Positions 1 to 7,705 are shown, numbered from the stretch's first letter. The stretch is DNA of 28,565 nucleotides from Bacillota bacterium (GCA_023415655.1 JAEZKD010000012.1:1-28565); one strand, 5' to 3'. Notes: a model not told the origin generated them from the letters alone. A program made the numbers and translations.

Positions 1-39
1 ACACTCACCTAGTCTATCTTTTGACACTCACCACGTATA

Positions 40-1416
40 TCATTCAGATGCTAGGTATTTCTCACAAGCTTTGATGACTTGGTTCATTGCGTGAATGCCA
101 GGTCCTCCAATGGTGTTACGTTTTTCGACACATGTCTTTAAGGAGATCGCATCATAGAGATCTGCTTCAAACACAGGAGATATCTTTTTAAGTTCCTCTA
201 ATGACAAATCTTCAATCGCACAATTTTTTTCAATACAAGTTAATACTAGCTGTCCTATAATGCCATGCGCATCACGGAATGCAACTCCATGATTGACTAG
301 ATAATCAGCAGCATCGGTTGCATTGGTAAAGCCATTCATAGCACTCTTTGCCATAACTGCTTGGTTAAATTTCATCGTGGAAATCATTCCAGTAAATAGT
401 TTGAGACAACCCTTTACGGTATCGATTGCATCAAACGTCAATTCCTTGTCCTCTTGCATGTCTTTATTATAGGCAAGTGGTAAGCCCTTCATCGTAGTAA
501 GCAATGACATCAAAGCTCCATAGACACGTCCTGTTTTACCACGCACAAGCTCCGCAATGTCTGGGTTTTTCTTTTGAGGCATAATGGAACTTCCAGTCGA
601 ATAAGCATCATCGATTTCGACAAATTGATACTCATTAGAATTCCAAATGATAATCTCCTCACAAAAACGACTTAGATGCATCATAATGGTAGAAAGTGCA
701 CTTAGAAGTTCAATTAAGTAATCTCGATCAGAGACGGAATCCATACTATTTCTCGTTGGACCATCAAAATCAAGAAGAGAAGCAGTGTAGGAACGATCCA
801 AAGGATAAGTGGTTCCTGCAAGAGCTCCTGAACCGAGTGGACAGTAGTTCATTCTATGATAAATATCACTGAGTCGATCATTGTCACGAGAAAACATCTC
901 AAAATAAGCACTGACATGATGAGCAAGTGTGACTGGCTGTGCCTTTTGAAGATGTGTAAATCCAGGCATATAGGTATGGATGTGATCCTTCATAATTGCA
1001 AGTAATTCAGTTAATAATTCCTTTACCAATTGCTTGAGCTCAACAATTTCATCACGAGTATATAGCTTCATATCCAAAGCAACCTGATCATTTCGGCTTC
1101 TTCCAGTATGAAGCTTCTTGCCAGTTTCACCAATTCGTTCAATCAGATGAGCTTCTACAAAACTATGGATATCTTCATGAGTACCATCGATGATTAAGGA
1201 ACCATTTGCGATGTCTTCCTTGATTTGCGTAAGACCTTTAATGATAGTATCCCTCTCTTGCTCGCTCAGGATTTGTTGTTTGCATAGCATTGTTACATGT
1301 GCAATACTTCCTCGAATGTCCTGTTCGTAGAACTTTTGATCAAAGGAAATCGATGCATTGAAGTTATGTACCAATTGATTCGTTTCTTTTGTGAATCGTC
1401 CGCCCCAGAGTTTCAT
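40..1416 (-). CDS. argH: Argininosuccinate lyase
   Basis: This enzyme cleaves argininosuccinate to arginine and fumarate, the last step of cytoplasmic arginine synthesis. The protein begins MKLWGGRF, typical of the family. It carries the fumarase/aspartase-superfamily signature GSSIMPQKKNPD, which holds the flexible catalytic serine loop, and HTGRSRNDQVA, which binds substrate. At 458 residues it has the usual length. The open frame extends 11 codons further upstream, to 1449. I chose the ATG at 1414-1416 because GAGGAA lies six bases before it and because the family starts at this residue. No other arginine gene is in the window; the next gene downstream is outside it. The divergent neighbour is a CBS-ACT protein, and the two share one short promoter region with a palindrome. 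Identification is firm; regulation is inferred. Confidence 0.97.
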   Translation of the reverse strand: MKLWGGRFTKETNQLVHNFNASISFDQKFYEQDIRGSIAHVTMLCKQQILSEQERDTIIKGLTQIKEDIANGSLIIDGTHEDIHSFVEAHLIERIGETGKKLHTGRSRNDQVALDMKLYTRDEIVELKQLVKELLTELLAIMKDHIHTYMPGFTHLQKAQPVTLAHHVSAYFEMFSRDNDRLSDIYHRMNYCPLGSGALAGTTYPLDRSYTASLLDFDGPTRNSMDSVSDRDYLIELLSALSTIMMHLSRFCEEIIIWNSNEYQFVEIDDAYSTGSSIMPQKKNPDIAELVRGKTGRVYGALMSLLTTMKGLPLAYNKDMQEDKELTFDAIDTVKGCLKLFTGMISTMKFNQAVMAKSAMNGFTNATDAADYLVNHGVAFRDAHGIIGQLVLTCIEKNCAIEDLSLEELKKISPVFEADLYDAISLKTCVEKRNTIGGPGIHAMNQVIKACEKYLASE

Positions 1417-1465
1417 GGTAAATTCCTCATTTCTATGTAATATTTTCATTCATTTTTCTTTGTCT

Positions 1466-1494
1466 ATGTTATCTTGTTTTCCATAAGAATGCAA
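1466..1494 (-). promoter_or_regulatory. Predicted argH promoter
   Basis: On the minus strand TTGCAT (1494 to 1489) is followed after 17 bases by TAACAT (1471 to 1466), which matches the -10 consensus at four of six positions. Transcription would start near 1459, about 43 bases before the argH ATG. The -35 hexamer lies inside the left arm of the 1488-1508 palindrome. Confidence 0.45.
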
Positions 1495-1508
1495 GTTCAA
1501 CTTGCATT
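1488..1508. promoter_or_regulatory. Perfect palindrome between argH and the CBS-ACT gene
   Basis: The arms AATGCAAGTT and AACTTGCATT are perfect inverted repeats around a single C. Each arm supplies a TTGCAT -35 hexamer to one of two divergent promoters, so the site is well placed to act as a shared operator. No plus-strand gene lies upstream, so it is unlikely to be a terminator for that strand. It does not resemble an ArgR box. Operator function is inference. Confidence 0.6.
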
Positions 1509-1530
1509 TTTAATTAGAAATCATTATAAT
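1502..1530 (+). promoter_or_regulatory. Predicted promoter of the CBS-ACT gene
   Basis: TTGCAT (1502-1507) and a perfect TATAAT (1525-1530) are separated by 17 bases. This places the start of transcription near 1537, about 52 bases before the ATG at 1589. The -35 hexamer sits in the right arm of the palindrome. Confidence 0.7.
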
Positions 1531-1588
1531 CAAGTTATCAATGTGTTCATTTTGGGTTTCGCCATGAAACAGGCAGATAGGAGCAGAC

Positions 1589-2224
1589 ATGAAAGTAAAA
1601 GCTATAATGATACCGTATGTTGATATGAAATGCATTTTAGTAGACAACACCCTAGAAGAAGCACTAGCCATGATTGATGAACATCAGTTATTATCGATGC
1701 CAGTAGTTGATAAAAAGAGATTTATTGGCGTGCTATCAAAACAACATATTTATGAGGTGTATTTCAAAGATTTTACTGGTACCAAGGAAGAGTTTTTGAA
1801 ACGTAAAGTTAGCGATTTTATGCGAACGAAGTTAATTAGCATTTCAGAGGATACACCAATTGAGGAAGCAGCAGCGATTTTTATTGAATCGAAGTTTCGC
1901 TTCATCCCAGTACTGAATAAAGCAGAAGATTTAGTAGGGATAGTGACTCAACAGGCAATCTTTAAAGAGTACCAGAAGTTGTTTGGTAAGAATTATGATA
2001 CCTTCACCATTTATTCCTATGATTATAAAGGAACATTAGCAAAGATATCAGAAACAATTGCAAAACACGATGGCAATATAAAGAATATAGTAATAATTAA
2101 TACCGAAACCATGGGACTTCAAGAAATCTTTGTACGTGTAGAATGTGAAGATTTTGAAGAAGTAACGAAGGCATTAACGAAAAAAGGCTTTGATGTCCGT
2201 GTAAATAAAAAGAAAATTCAATAA
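1589..2224 (+). CDS. Tandem CBS domain protein with C-terminal ACT-like domain (AcuB-like)
   Basis: A 211-residue soluble protein. Two CBS domains lie at about residues 7-60 and 75-130; the second contains FRFIPVLNKAEDLVGIVT, a typical CBS strand-turn. CBS pairs usually bind adenine nucleotides. Residues 137-211 (FTIYSYDYKGTLAKISETI onward) resemble an ACT fold, which often binds amino acids. The layout matches proteins annotated AcuB or 'CBS and ACT domain protein'. GGAG lies about seven bases before the ATG. The gene is divergent from argH and shares its promoter region, so a sensor linked to amino-acid or energy state is plausible, but no partner or ligand can be read from the sequence. 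The domain call is good; the role is unknown. Confidence 0.85.
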   Translation: MKVKAIMIPYVDMKCILVDNTLEEALAMIDEHQLLSMPVVDKKRFIGVLSKQHIYEVYFKDFTGTKEEFLKRKVSDFMRTKLISISEDTPIEEAAAIFIESKFRFIPVLNKAEDLVGIVTQQAIFKEYQKLFGKNYDTFTIYSYDYKGTLAKISETIAKHDGNIKNIVIINTETMGLQEIFVRVECEDFEEVTKALTKKGFDVRVNKKKIQ

Positions 2225-2488
2225 CACATAGAAAGGGTATCTCATTTTTCACATTTCTTTCTTTACATATTTTTCGAAGGTGGCTTTATTGCTTGAGTTA
2301 TATGTATGGAATGTAATGGAATTATGTAATATCCCTTTCTTTTTGAGCATTTAAAATATAGTTTATGGAACGAATTGCATGCTTTGGACATAGGATAGCT
2401 ATGAAAACATGCGATATTTCGACAGCATATTTCACTTTTAGTTAGTTATACTAAAGAGGAGAAAGAAGCGCGAAGAGAAAGGCAATTT

Positions 2489-3373
2489 ATGATAGAATTT
2501 AGAAGAATAGAATTAAGTGACCAAGAATGGGTAGATAAAATACTTAAGAATGCAAATTTAATGGGGTGTGAATATACCTTTGCTAATAATTATATGTGGG
2601 GAGAGCAGTACAATCTTGAAATAGCGTATGTAGAAGGATTTTATTGTTCCAAAAGTGGAATCAAAGAGGTAGAGTATAGCTTTCCAATTGGTGAAGGTGA
2701 TTTGCTAAAAGTAATACGTCTTTTAGAAGAGGATGCAAAGGAAAGAGGAATTAAGTTCGTGATGAAGGGATTGTTGCAAGAACATGTGACAATGTTGAAT
2801 TTGTTATGTCCAGACGAGTTTGATTTTACCAATTCCCGTGATGACAGCGATTATATCTATACGGTAGAGAAGCTTTCTAAGCTAGCTGGGAAAAAGCTTC
2901 ATGGAAAACGTAATCATATTGCAAGATTTAAAGATGATGAGGACTGGCAATACGAACCGATTACAGATGCGAATATGAACGATTGTCTTGAAATGAACAA
3001 ACGTTGGTGTGAAAAGTATCGTTGTTTAGAAAGTACATCCTTAAAGCATGAAGCTTGTGCTGTGAAAAAAGCCTTTCACTCTTACAAGGAGCTTGGCTTA
3101 CGAGGAGGTTTGATACGTAAGAAGGGGGAAGTGGTTGCTTACTCCGTTGGTGAACCGATAAGTAATAATACTTTTGTTGTTCATATTGAAAAAGCCTTTG
3201 CAGATATACAAGGAGCTTATCCGATGATGAATCAACAATTCGTGTTGCATGAATGCCAAGAGTTTGAATATGTCAATCGAGAAGAAGACCTTGGTGAAGA
3301 AGGACTAAGAAAAGCAAAGCTTTCCTATTATCCAGATATCCTATTAGATAAGTTTAGAGCAATCAAGAAGTAA
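2489..3373 (+). CDS. DUF2156 protein, related to the soluble domain of phosphatidylglycerol lysyltransferase
   Basis: A 294-residue protein without membrane segments. The motif KLAGKKLHGKRNHIARF at about residues 131-147 is characteristic of DUF2156, which has the double-GNAT fold of the catalytic domain of MprF/lysyl-phosphatidylglycerol synthases. This one lacks the membrane flippase part, so the acceptor need not be a lipid. AGAAAGG lies six bases before the ATG. The 264 bases upstream have no gene and no promoter I can defend. A GNAT gene follows 24 bases downstream on the same strand, probably in one transcript. Substrate unknown; family assignment is strong. Confidence 0.85.
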   Translation: MIEFRRIELSDQEWVDKILKNANLMGCEYTFANNYMWGEQYNLEIAYVEGFYCSKSGIKEVEYSFPIGEGDLLKVIRLLEEDAKERGIKFVMKGLLQEHVTMLNLLCPDEFDFTNSRDDSDYIYTVEKLSKLAGKKLHGKRNHIARFKDDEDWQYEPITDANMNDCLEMNKRWCEKYRCLESTSLKHEACAVKKAFHSYKELGLRGGLIRKKGEVVAYSVGEPISNNTFVVHIEKAFADIQGAYPMMNQQFVLHECQEFEYVNREEDLGEEGLRKAKLSYYPDILLDKFRAIKK

Positions 3374-3397
3374 GGTACGGAAAGGAAGAGGTGCTAT

Positions 3398-4267
3398 TTG
3401 ATTGAAATTGCTAACAGTGGCATGATCTCAGAACTAAAAAAAGTATGGAAAGAGTGTTTTCATGATGAAGATAGCTACATTGATTTTTATTATGAAAATC
3501 GATTTTCAAAGGTAACTACGTTAGTAAAACGTGTCGATGGAATCATTGCATCCATGTTGACGTTAATTCCATGTGCTTTTGTGAAAAATGAGATATCACA
3601 GCCATTATATTATGTCTATGCAGTAGCAACTAGAAATGAGTATCAAAAGCGAGGATATGCCAAAGAATTAATTCTTTATGCTCAGCAGCTGGCAAACAAA
3701 GAAGGTGCCAAAACCTTCTTAGTGCCAGCTTCAAAATCATTGTTTTCTTATTATGAAAAGCTAGGATATCAGACAGCAGCTTATCAAACGATTGCAGGTG
3801 CAGAAACAACAAAGAAAATGTTAGAAAGTGTTGAGAAGCTTTCTGCAATGGAAATTGCAGACTCAATCCAAATCTCAGAATTAACAGCAAAGGATTTCTA
3901 TGAGCTAAGAGAAAAGCATTTTACAACAGAAGGATATATTAGATGGGATCAGGAGGCACTTTCTTATCTTTTAGAGGAGTATCGATTTTGTGGTGGAGTT
4001 GCATGGCTAATCACCTCGGAACAACATAAAGGAGCCATTCTCTATCATTATATTAAGGAGGAGAAAAAGCTCTATGTCAAAGAAACTACGTTAGAACTGC
4101 AAGTCCTTGCTCAAGTGCTCTTACACATAGGCAATCAGCTTGACGTTGCTCAGGTTGAACTAAAGCTTAAGAATGGACAAGATCTGGGAGGAGAAGTAAA
4201 AGAATTTGCGATGCTATCCCAGAGTTTTAGCGAGAATCTGGGCTTTGTGAATTTGGTTAAGGACTGA
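3398..4267 (+). CDS. GNAT family N-acetyltransferase
   Basis: A 289-residue protein. The N-terminal half is a GNAT domain with the acetyl-CoA loop in VATRNEYQKRGYAKELI (about residues 76-92) and SYYEKLGYQ further on. The C-terminal half (about 150-289) looks like a second, degenerate lobe. The start is TTG, preceded by AGGAAGAGG at a good distance; the first in-frame ATG, at 3422, has no comparable site and would cut the first strand. The gene follows the DUF2156 gene by 24 bases, so the two are probably co-transcribed and may act on related substrates. Acceptor unknown. Confidence 0.85.
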   Translation: MIEIANSGMISELKKVWKECFHDEDSYIDFYYENRFSKVTTLVKRVDGIIASMLTLIPCAFVKNEISQPLYYVYAVATRNEYQKRGYAKELILYAQQLANKEGAKTFLVPASKSLFSYYEKLGYQTAAYQTIAGAETTKKMLESVEKLSAMEIADSIQISELTAKDFYELREKHFTTEGYIRWDQEALSYLLEEYRFCGGVAWLITSEQHKGAILYHYIKEEKKLYVKETTLELQVLAQVLLHIGNQLDVAQVELKLKNGQDLGGEVKEFAMLSQSFSENLGFVNLVKD

Positions 4268-4304
4268 TAAAAAGTATGGAAGATGGTGGGGCTTGTACCA
4301 GTGG

Positions 4305-4333
4305 TTGACAAACGCCTGATAATTTGGTAGAAT
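4305..4333 (+). promoter_or_regulatory. Strong predicted promoter of the SH3/SleB-type hydrolase gene
   Basis: A perfect TTGACA (4305-4310), a 17-base spacer, and TAGAAT (4328-4333), five of six matches. Transcription would start near 4340, leaving an 88-base leader. The pattern fits the main vegetative sigma factor, not a sporulation sigma factor. Confidence 0.8.
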
Positions 4334-4378
4334 GTTTTTGTAATATTTCTGTAATAATTATGAGATAGTTCCTTCATG

Positions 4379-4392
4379 AATGCTTAAGCATT
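4379..4392. promoter_or_regulatory. 14-bp perfect palindrome in the hydrolase leader
   Basis: AATGCTTAAGCATT is self-complementary over all 14 bases. It lies about 40 bases after the predicted transcription start and 37 bases before the ATG. It could be an operator or a small hairpin; no function can be assigned. Confidence 0.35.
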
Positions 4393-4428
4393 TGGGAAGA
4401 AATCACGTCGAAAGGAATTAGGGAGAAT

Positions 4429-5790
4429 ATGAAAACAAAAAAGAAAGTTACAGCAACACTTATGATCTGCTTTTGTCTTACCTTTATGGTGCTATGTACT
4501 GGTATGTTTGACAAAAAGAAAGACTCCAAAGATGTAACAGTTGATGTAACTGCAAATGCAAAGACAGAGGAAGTCGCACAAGCAAACACGAATGAATCTG
4601 ACTTAGCAAACCAAATTGAAACTTTTTCAATCACTCAAGACCAAACAATTGATAAAAACCAAGAAGAAGGTCTTACTAACAACCAAGAAAATCAACAAGA
4701 AAGCCTTTCTTTAAAGGATGAACGTCTTTCTTCGAATCAAGAGATTACATTTAATACCAATCAAGAAGAAACTTTAGCAAAAAAGAATCAGGAAGCTGCA
4801 CTAAAAGTTGTTCATTCAGCTGTAAGTGACTCAGTAGAAGATATGATTGTTTCTACCTTAAGTCTATCAGAACCTGATTTTGCATTTAATAAAGTACTTC
4901 CAAAGGTAAACGATTCATTAAATATACGTGCAGAAGCGGACCCAAATGCAGAAGTAGTTGGAAAGCTCTACAAGAATTCTTATGCTAACATTCTTTCTCG
5001 TGGCGAGGAGTGGACTAAGGTTAAGTCCGGTTCGGTAGAAGGCTTTGTCAATAACCAATATCTGTATTTTGACGATGAGGCAGTAACAATTGCAAAGAGC
5101 TTGAATGCATTTCGTGCTCAAATCACTGCTGGTTCCGTTAATGTGAGAACAAAACCAACAACAGACGCTGAGATTTTAAGCGAAGCTAAGAGTGGAGATA
5201 CCTTTACCCATGTCCCTGAGATGGATACGAACGGATGGGTTGCAATTCTTTATGACGAAGAAGGTACATTAGCTTACGTATCAAAAGATTTTATAGAAAC
5301 GAAATTTACTTTAAAAACTGCAGTAAGTAAGGCAGAAGAAGAAGCAGCACAGAAAGCAGCAGAATTAGAAAAAGCATTACAAGAAGCAAAGAAATACAAA
5401 CCAAGTACGACAAATCGTGCTGCGATTTCAGTATCAGATGAAGAATTGTACTTATTAGCAACTGTCGTTGCAATGGAAGCTGGTGGTGAATCCTATGAAG
5501 GACAGCTAGCAGTTGCCAATGTTGTAATCAATCGTATGTTAGATGGTTACTGGGGAGATACGATTTCAGATGTAGTTTATGCACCTGGTCAATTCTCTGG
5601 AGCTAATTCTGGTCGAGTTGAGAAATTCTCAAGTCGAGTAACAGAAACTAACAAACGAGCAGCGGTAGAAGCCTTAGCTGGTAATAATAACATAGGAAAT
5701 TATATGTATTTTATTATGAAAAACAAAGCAAATTACTCAAGCTATAAGAAATATTACATTCTCGGCTGTCATTGCTTTTACGCTAGATAA
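4429..5790 (+). CDS. Exported cell-wall hydrolase with two SH3b domains and a SleB-type catalytic domain
   Basis: A 453-residue protein predicted to act outside the membrane on peptidoglycan. A hydrophobic signal or anchor spans about residues 7-25. A Gln/Asn/Glu-rich spacer with five NQE triplets (77-122) follows. Two bacterial SH3 domains lie at about 157-215 and 228-292; each has the 'N(I/V)R' signature, in SLNIRAEADPNAEVVGKL and SVNVRTKPTTDAEIL. A charged helical linker (300-325) leads to a Hydrolase_2/SleB domain at 335-453. Glu350 in VAMEAGGESYEGQLAV is at the position of the SleB catalytic glutamate. SleB relatives are germination lytic transglycosylases, but the vegetative-type promoter suggests a general wall-remodelling role. 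The gene has its own promoter and terminator. Confidence 0.9.
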   Translation: MKTKKKVTATLMICFCLTFMVLCTGMFDKKKDSKDVTVDVTANAKTEEVAQANTNESDLANQIETFSITQDQTIDKNQEEGLTNNQENQQESLSLKDERLSSNQEITFNTNQEETLAKKNQEAALKVVHSAVSDSVEDMIVSTLSLSEPDFAFNKVLPKVNDSLNIRAEADPNAEVVGKLYKNSYANILSRGEEWTKVKSGSVEGFVNNQYLYFDDEAVTIAKSLNAFRAQITAGSVNVRTKPTTDAEILSEAKSGDTFTHVPEMDTNGWVAILYDEEGTLAYVSKDFIETKFTLKTAVSKAEEEAAQKAAELEKALQEAKKYKPSTTNRAAISVSDEELYLLATVVAMEAGGESYEGQLAVANVVINRMLDGYWGDTISDVVYAPGQFSGANSGRVEKFSSRVTETNKRAAVEALAGNNNIGNYMYFIMKNKANYSSYKKYYILGCHCFYAR

Positions 5791-5796
5791 TCATAG

Positions 5797-5840
5797 AAAC
5801 TGTTACAAAACCTTTGATTGGGTTATGTAACAGTTTTTTT
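5797..5840 (+). terminator. Rho-independent terminator of the SH3/SleB-type hydrolase gene
   Basis: AAACTGTTACA pairs with TGTAACAGTTT. Inner AACC and GGTT can extend the stem, and a run of T residues reaches 5840. It begins seven bases after the stop codon. Confidence 0.9.
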
Positions 5841-5876
5841 AATTCATAGGAAACTGTGTTTCCTATGAATTAAAAA
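5836..5876. repeat. Long perfect inverted repeat overlapping the terminator tail
   Basis: A perfect 14-bp stem (AATTCATAGGAAAC and GTTTCCTATGAATT) with a three-base loop, extended to 19 bp by five T-A pairs. Its 5' arm reuses the T-tract of the preceding terminator. No U-tract follows on either strand, so it is not a standard terminator. Confidence 0.8.
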
Positions 5877-5989
5877 TGCCCTAAAAAACAAGGCAAGTAT
5901 TTTTTGATAATTTTCATAAATTGCATAAATAAAAGCAGATATGGATACAAATAATTAGAAATGATATCTGTAGAAAGGATGAGCTTTTT

Positions 5990-7303
5990 ATGAAACGAAC
6001 AGTTAGTATTGAGAAGGTAATCGGAAGAGAGATACTTGATTCTAGAGGCAATCCAACCGTTGAAGCAGAAGTGGTATTAAGTGATGGGAGTGTTGGAGTA
6101 GCAGCAGCACCATCTGGTGCATCCACAGGAGCGTTTGAAGCAGTTGAGCTTCGCGATAAGGATTCCAATCGATATCTTGGTAATGGTGTAAAAACTGCAG
6201 TGGAACATGTAAAACGGGAACTAGCAGAGGTTGTGATTGGGAGAAATCCTTTTAATCAAGTGGAGATTGATGCGGCAATGATTGCAGCAGATGGAACATT
6301 AAATAAAGGGAATCTAGGTGCAAATGCTATCCTAGCAGTAAGTTTAGCAAACGCGAAGGCAGCAGCAGTATCTTGTGGATTACCATTGTATCAGTATATT
6401 GGTGGAACGAACGCAAGAACCCTACCCGTTCCAATGATGAATATCATTAATGGTGGTAAACATGCTGATTCCAGTTTAAATATTCAGGAATTTATGATTA
6501 TGCCTGTCGGTGCAAGAACCTTCTGTGATGCACTTGAAAAGAGTACGACGGTGTTTCATACTTTAAAGAAATTATTAAAGAATGATGGTTATGTAACAGC
6601 AGTTGGAGATGAGGGTGGATTTGCACCTAAATTTGATTCTGATGAACAAGCACTTCAGTATATCGTAGAAGCGATTAAAAAGGCTGGTTATACTCCAGGT
6701 ACCGATTTTTACATTGCAATGGATGCGGCCGCAACTGAGATGTACGATGAAGCAAAAAAGGCTGGAAAAGAAGGAAATTATCTATTCTGGAAGTCTGGTG
6801 AGATGAAGACAGTCGATCAGATGGTTGATTATTGGGAAGATTTATGTAATAAGTATCCAATTCTCTCACTTGAAGATGGTTTGTCAGAGGAAGATTGGGA
6901 AGGTTGGGCAAAGTTAACCAAACGACTCGGGAGTCGAATTCAATTAGTTGGTGACGATTTATTTGTTACCAATACGAACAGAATTGTCAAAGGGATCAAA
7001 GAAGAGGTTTCAAATTCAGTATTAATCAAATTTAATCAGATAGGTACCTTAACGGAAACGCTAAATGCAATTGAGATGGCAAAAAATCAAGGCTGGACAG
7101 CGATTGTTTCACATCGTTCTGGTGAGACAGAGGATGTCACCATTGCTGATATTGCGGTTGCGATGAATGCTGGTCAGATTAAGACAGGCGCTCCAAGCCG
7201 AAGTGATCGTGTTGCAAAATACAATCAATTATTAAGAATTGAACATCAACTTGGAATGAGCGCTATCTACCCTGGTAAGAAAGCCTTTAAGGTTTTAAAA
7301 TAA
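5990..7303 (+). CDS. eno: Enolase (phosphopyruvate hydratase)
   Basis: Cytoplasmic glycolytic enzyme interconverting 2-phosphoglycerate and phosphoenolpyruvate. At 437 residues it has the usual bacterial length. Visible hallmarks are ILDSRGNPTVE, the PSGASTG mobile loop, Glu208 in GDEGGFAPK (general acid/base), metal ligands Asp245 (MDAAATE), Glu295 (LEDGLSEEDW) and the Asp pair in GDDLFVTN, the family signature VLIKFNQIGTLTET with catalytic Lys347, and SHRSGETED. AAAGGATG precedes the ATG. The gene appears monocistronic. Its stop is only three bases from the end of a convergent small gene, and I see no terminator hairpin directly after it. A promoter in 5904-5931 (TTGATA, 16 bases, TAAATA) is possible but weak. 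Confidence 0.98.
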   Translation: MKRTVSIEKVIGREILDSRGNPTVEAEVVLSDGSVGVAAAPSGASTGAFEAVELRDKDSNRYLGNGVKTAVEHVKRELAEVVIGRNPFNQVEIDAAMIAADGTLNKGNLGANAILAVSLANAKAAAVSCGLPLYQYIGGTNARTLPVPMMNIINGGKHADSSLNIQEFMIMPVGARTFCDALEKSTTVFHTLKKLLKNDGYVTAVGDEGGFAPKFDSDEQALQYIVEAIKKAGYTPGTDFYIAMDAAATEMYDEAKKAGKEGNYLFWKSGEMKTVDQMVDYWEDLCNKYPILSLEDGLSEEDWEGWAKLTKRLGSRIQLVGDDLFVTNTNRIVKGIKEEVSNSVLIKFNQIGTLTETLNAIEMAKNQGWTAIVSHRSGETEDVTIADIAVAMNAGQIKTGAPSRSDRVAKYNQLLRIEHQLGMSAIYPGKKAFKVLK

Positions 7304-7306
7304 TAT

Positions 7307-7507
7307 TTAGTTTCCTCCAACCTTAACGGGATCCACATCTTTTTGCTCATAATATTTTAAGATATTGCCGCTATGCATATGTATACTATTTTCACCGCAG
7401 AGGGCCTTATCTTGCACATAGGCTTGTTCCTGATAGATATGAAAGTGTTCACCAGCTGTAATATCAAAAGGTTGGATAGGTGTGTAAGCTTCATCTTTTT
7501 TCTTCAT
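7307..7507 (-). CDS. Small hypothetical protein, 66 residues
   Basis: I do not recognise this family. The protein is hydrophilic, without membrane segments, begins MKKKDEAYTPIQPFDI, and has two histidine pairs (HFH and HMH) and one cysteine, which could bind a metal. The case for a real gene is the near-perfect GGAGG six bases before the ATG and a TATAAT box upstream on the same strand. It ends three bases from the enolase stop on the opposite strand, so untermined enolase transcripts would run antisense through all of it. Confidence 0.7.
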   Translation of the reverse strand: MKKKDEAYTPIQPFDITAGEHFHIYQEQAYVQDKALCGENSIHMHSGNILKYYEQKDVDPVKVGGN

Positions 7508-7532
7508 GTCATACCTCCAAAATCTACTGAAT

Positions 7533-7560
7533 ATTATACTAATTTATTTATATTTTACAA
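7533..7560 (-). promoter_or_regulatory. Predicted promoter of the 66-residue gene
   Basis: On the minus strand TTGTAA (7560 to 7555), a 16-base spacer, and a perfect TATAAT (7538 to 7533). It lies about 25 bases before the start codon. Confidence 0.5.
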
Positions 7561-7581
7561 CAAATTCACTGAAATGACAAG

Positions 7582-7609
7582 ATAAGCTATGGTAATCTCC
7601 ATAGCTTAT
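7582..7609 (+). terminator. Hairpin, possible terminator for transcripts from enolase
   Basis: ATAAGCTATGG and CCATAGCTTAT form a perfect 11-bp stem with a six-base loop, followed on the plus strand by TTTGTAGTTTT. It is the first good hairpin downstream of enolase on that strand, 280 bases after its stop, and lies beyond the opposite-strand small gene. The T-run is broken, so termination would be partial. Confidence 0.45.
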
Positions 7610-7632
7610 TTGTAGTTTTATCAATCACTTTA

Positions 7633-7641
7633 TGTTATAAT
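7633..7641 (+). promoter_or_regulatory. Extended -10 promoter of the UPF0340-thioesterase operon
   Basis: TGTTATAAT is a perfect -10 box with the upstream TG of an extended -10 promoter. No good -35 hexamer is present at the usual distance, consistent with this promoter class. It lies about 65 bases before the gene. Confidence 0.55.
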
Positions 7642-7705
7642 AGTTCTAATTGCTCCGTAACGAATTAGGATAGGAAATAAAACATAGTTTTTTAGAAAGG
7701 ATGTG

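Noticed and set aside
2231..2336. AAAGGG ... CCCTTT inverted pair before the DUF2156 gene
   Set aside because: Only six bases pair across a loop of about 90 bases, which is not meaningful.
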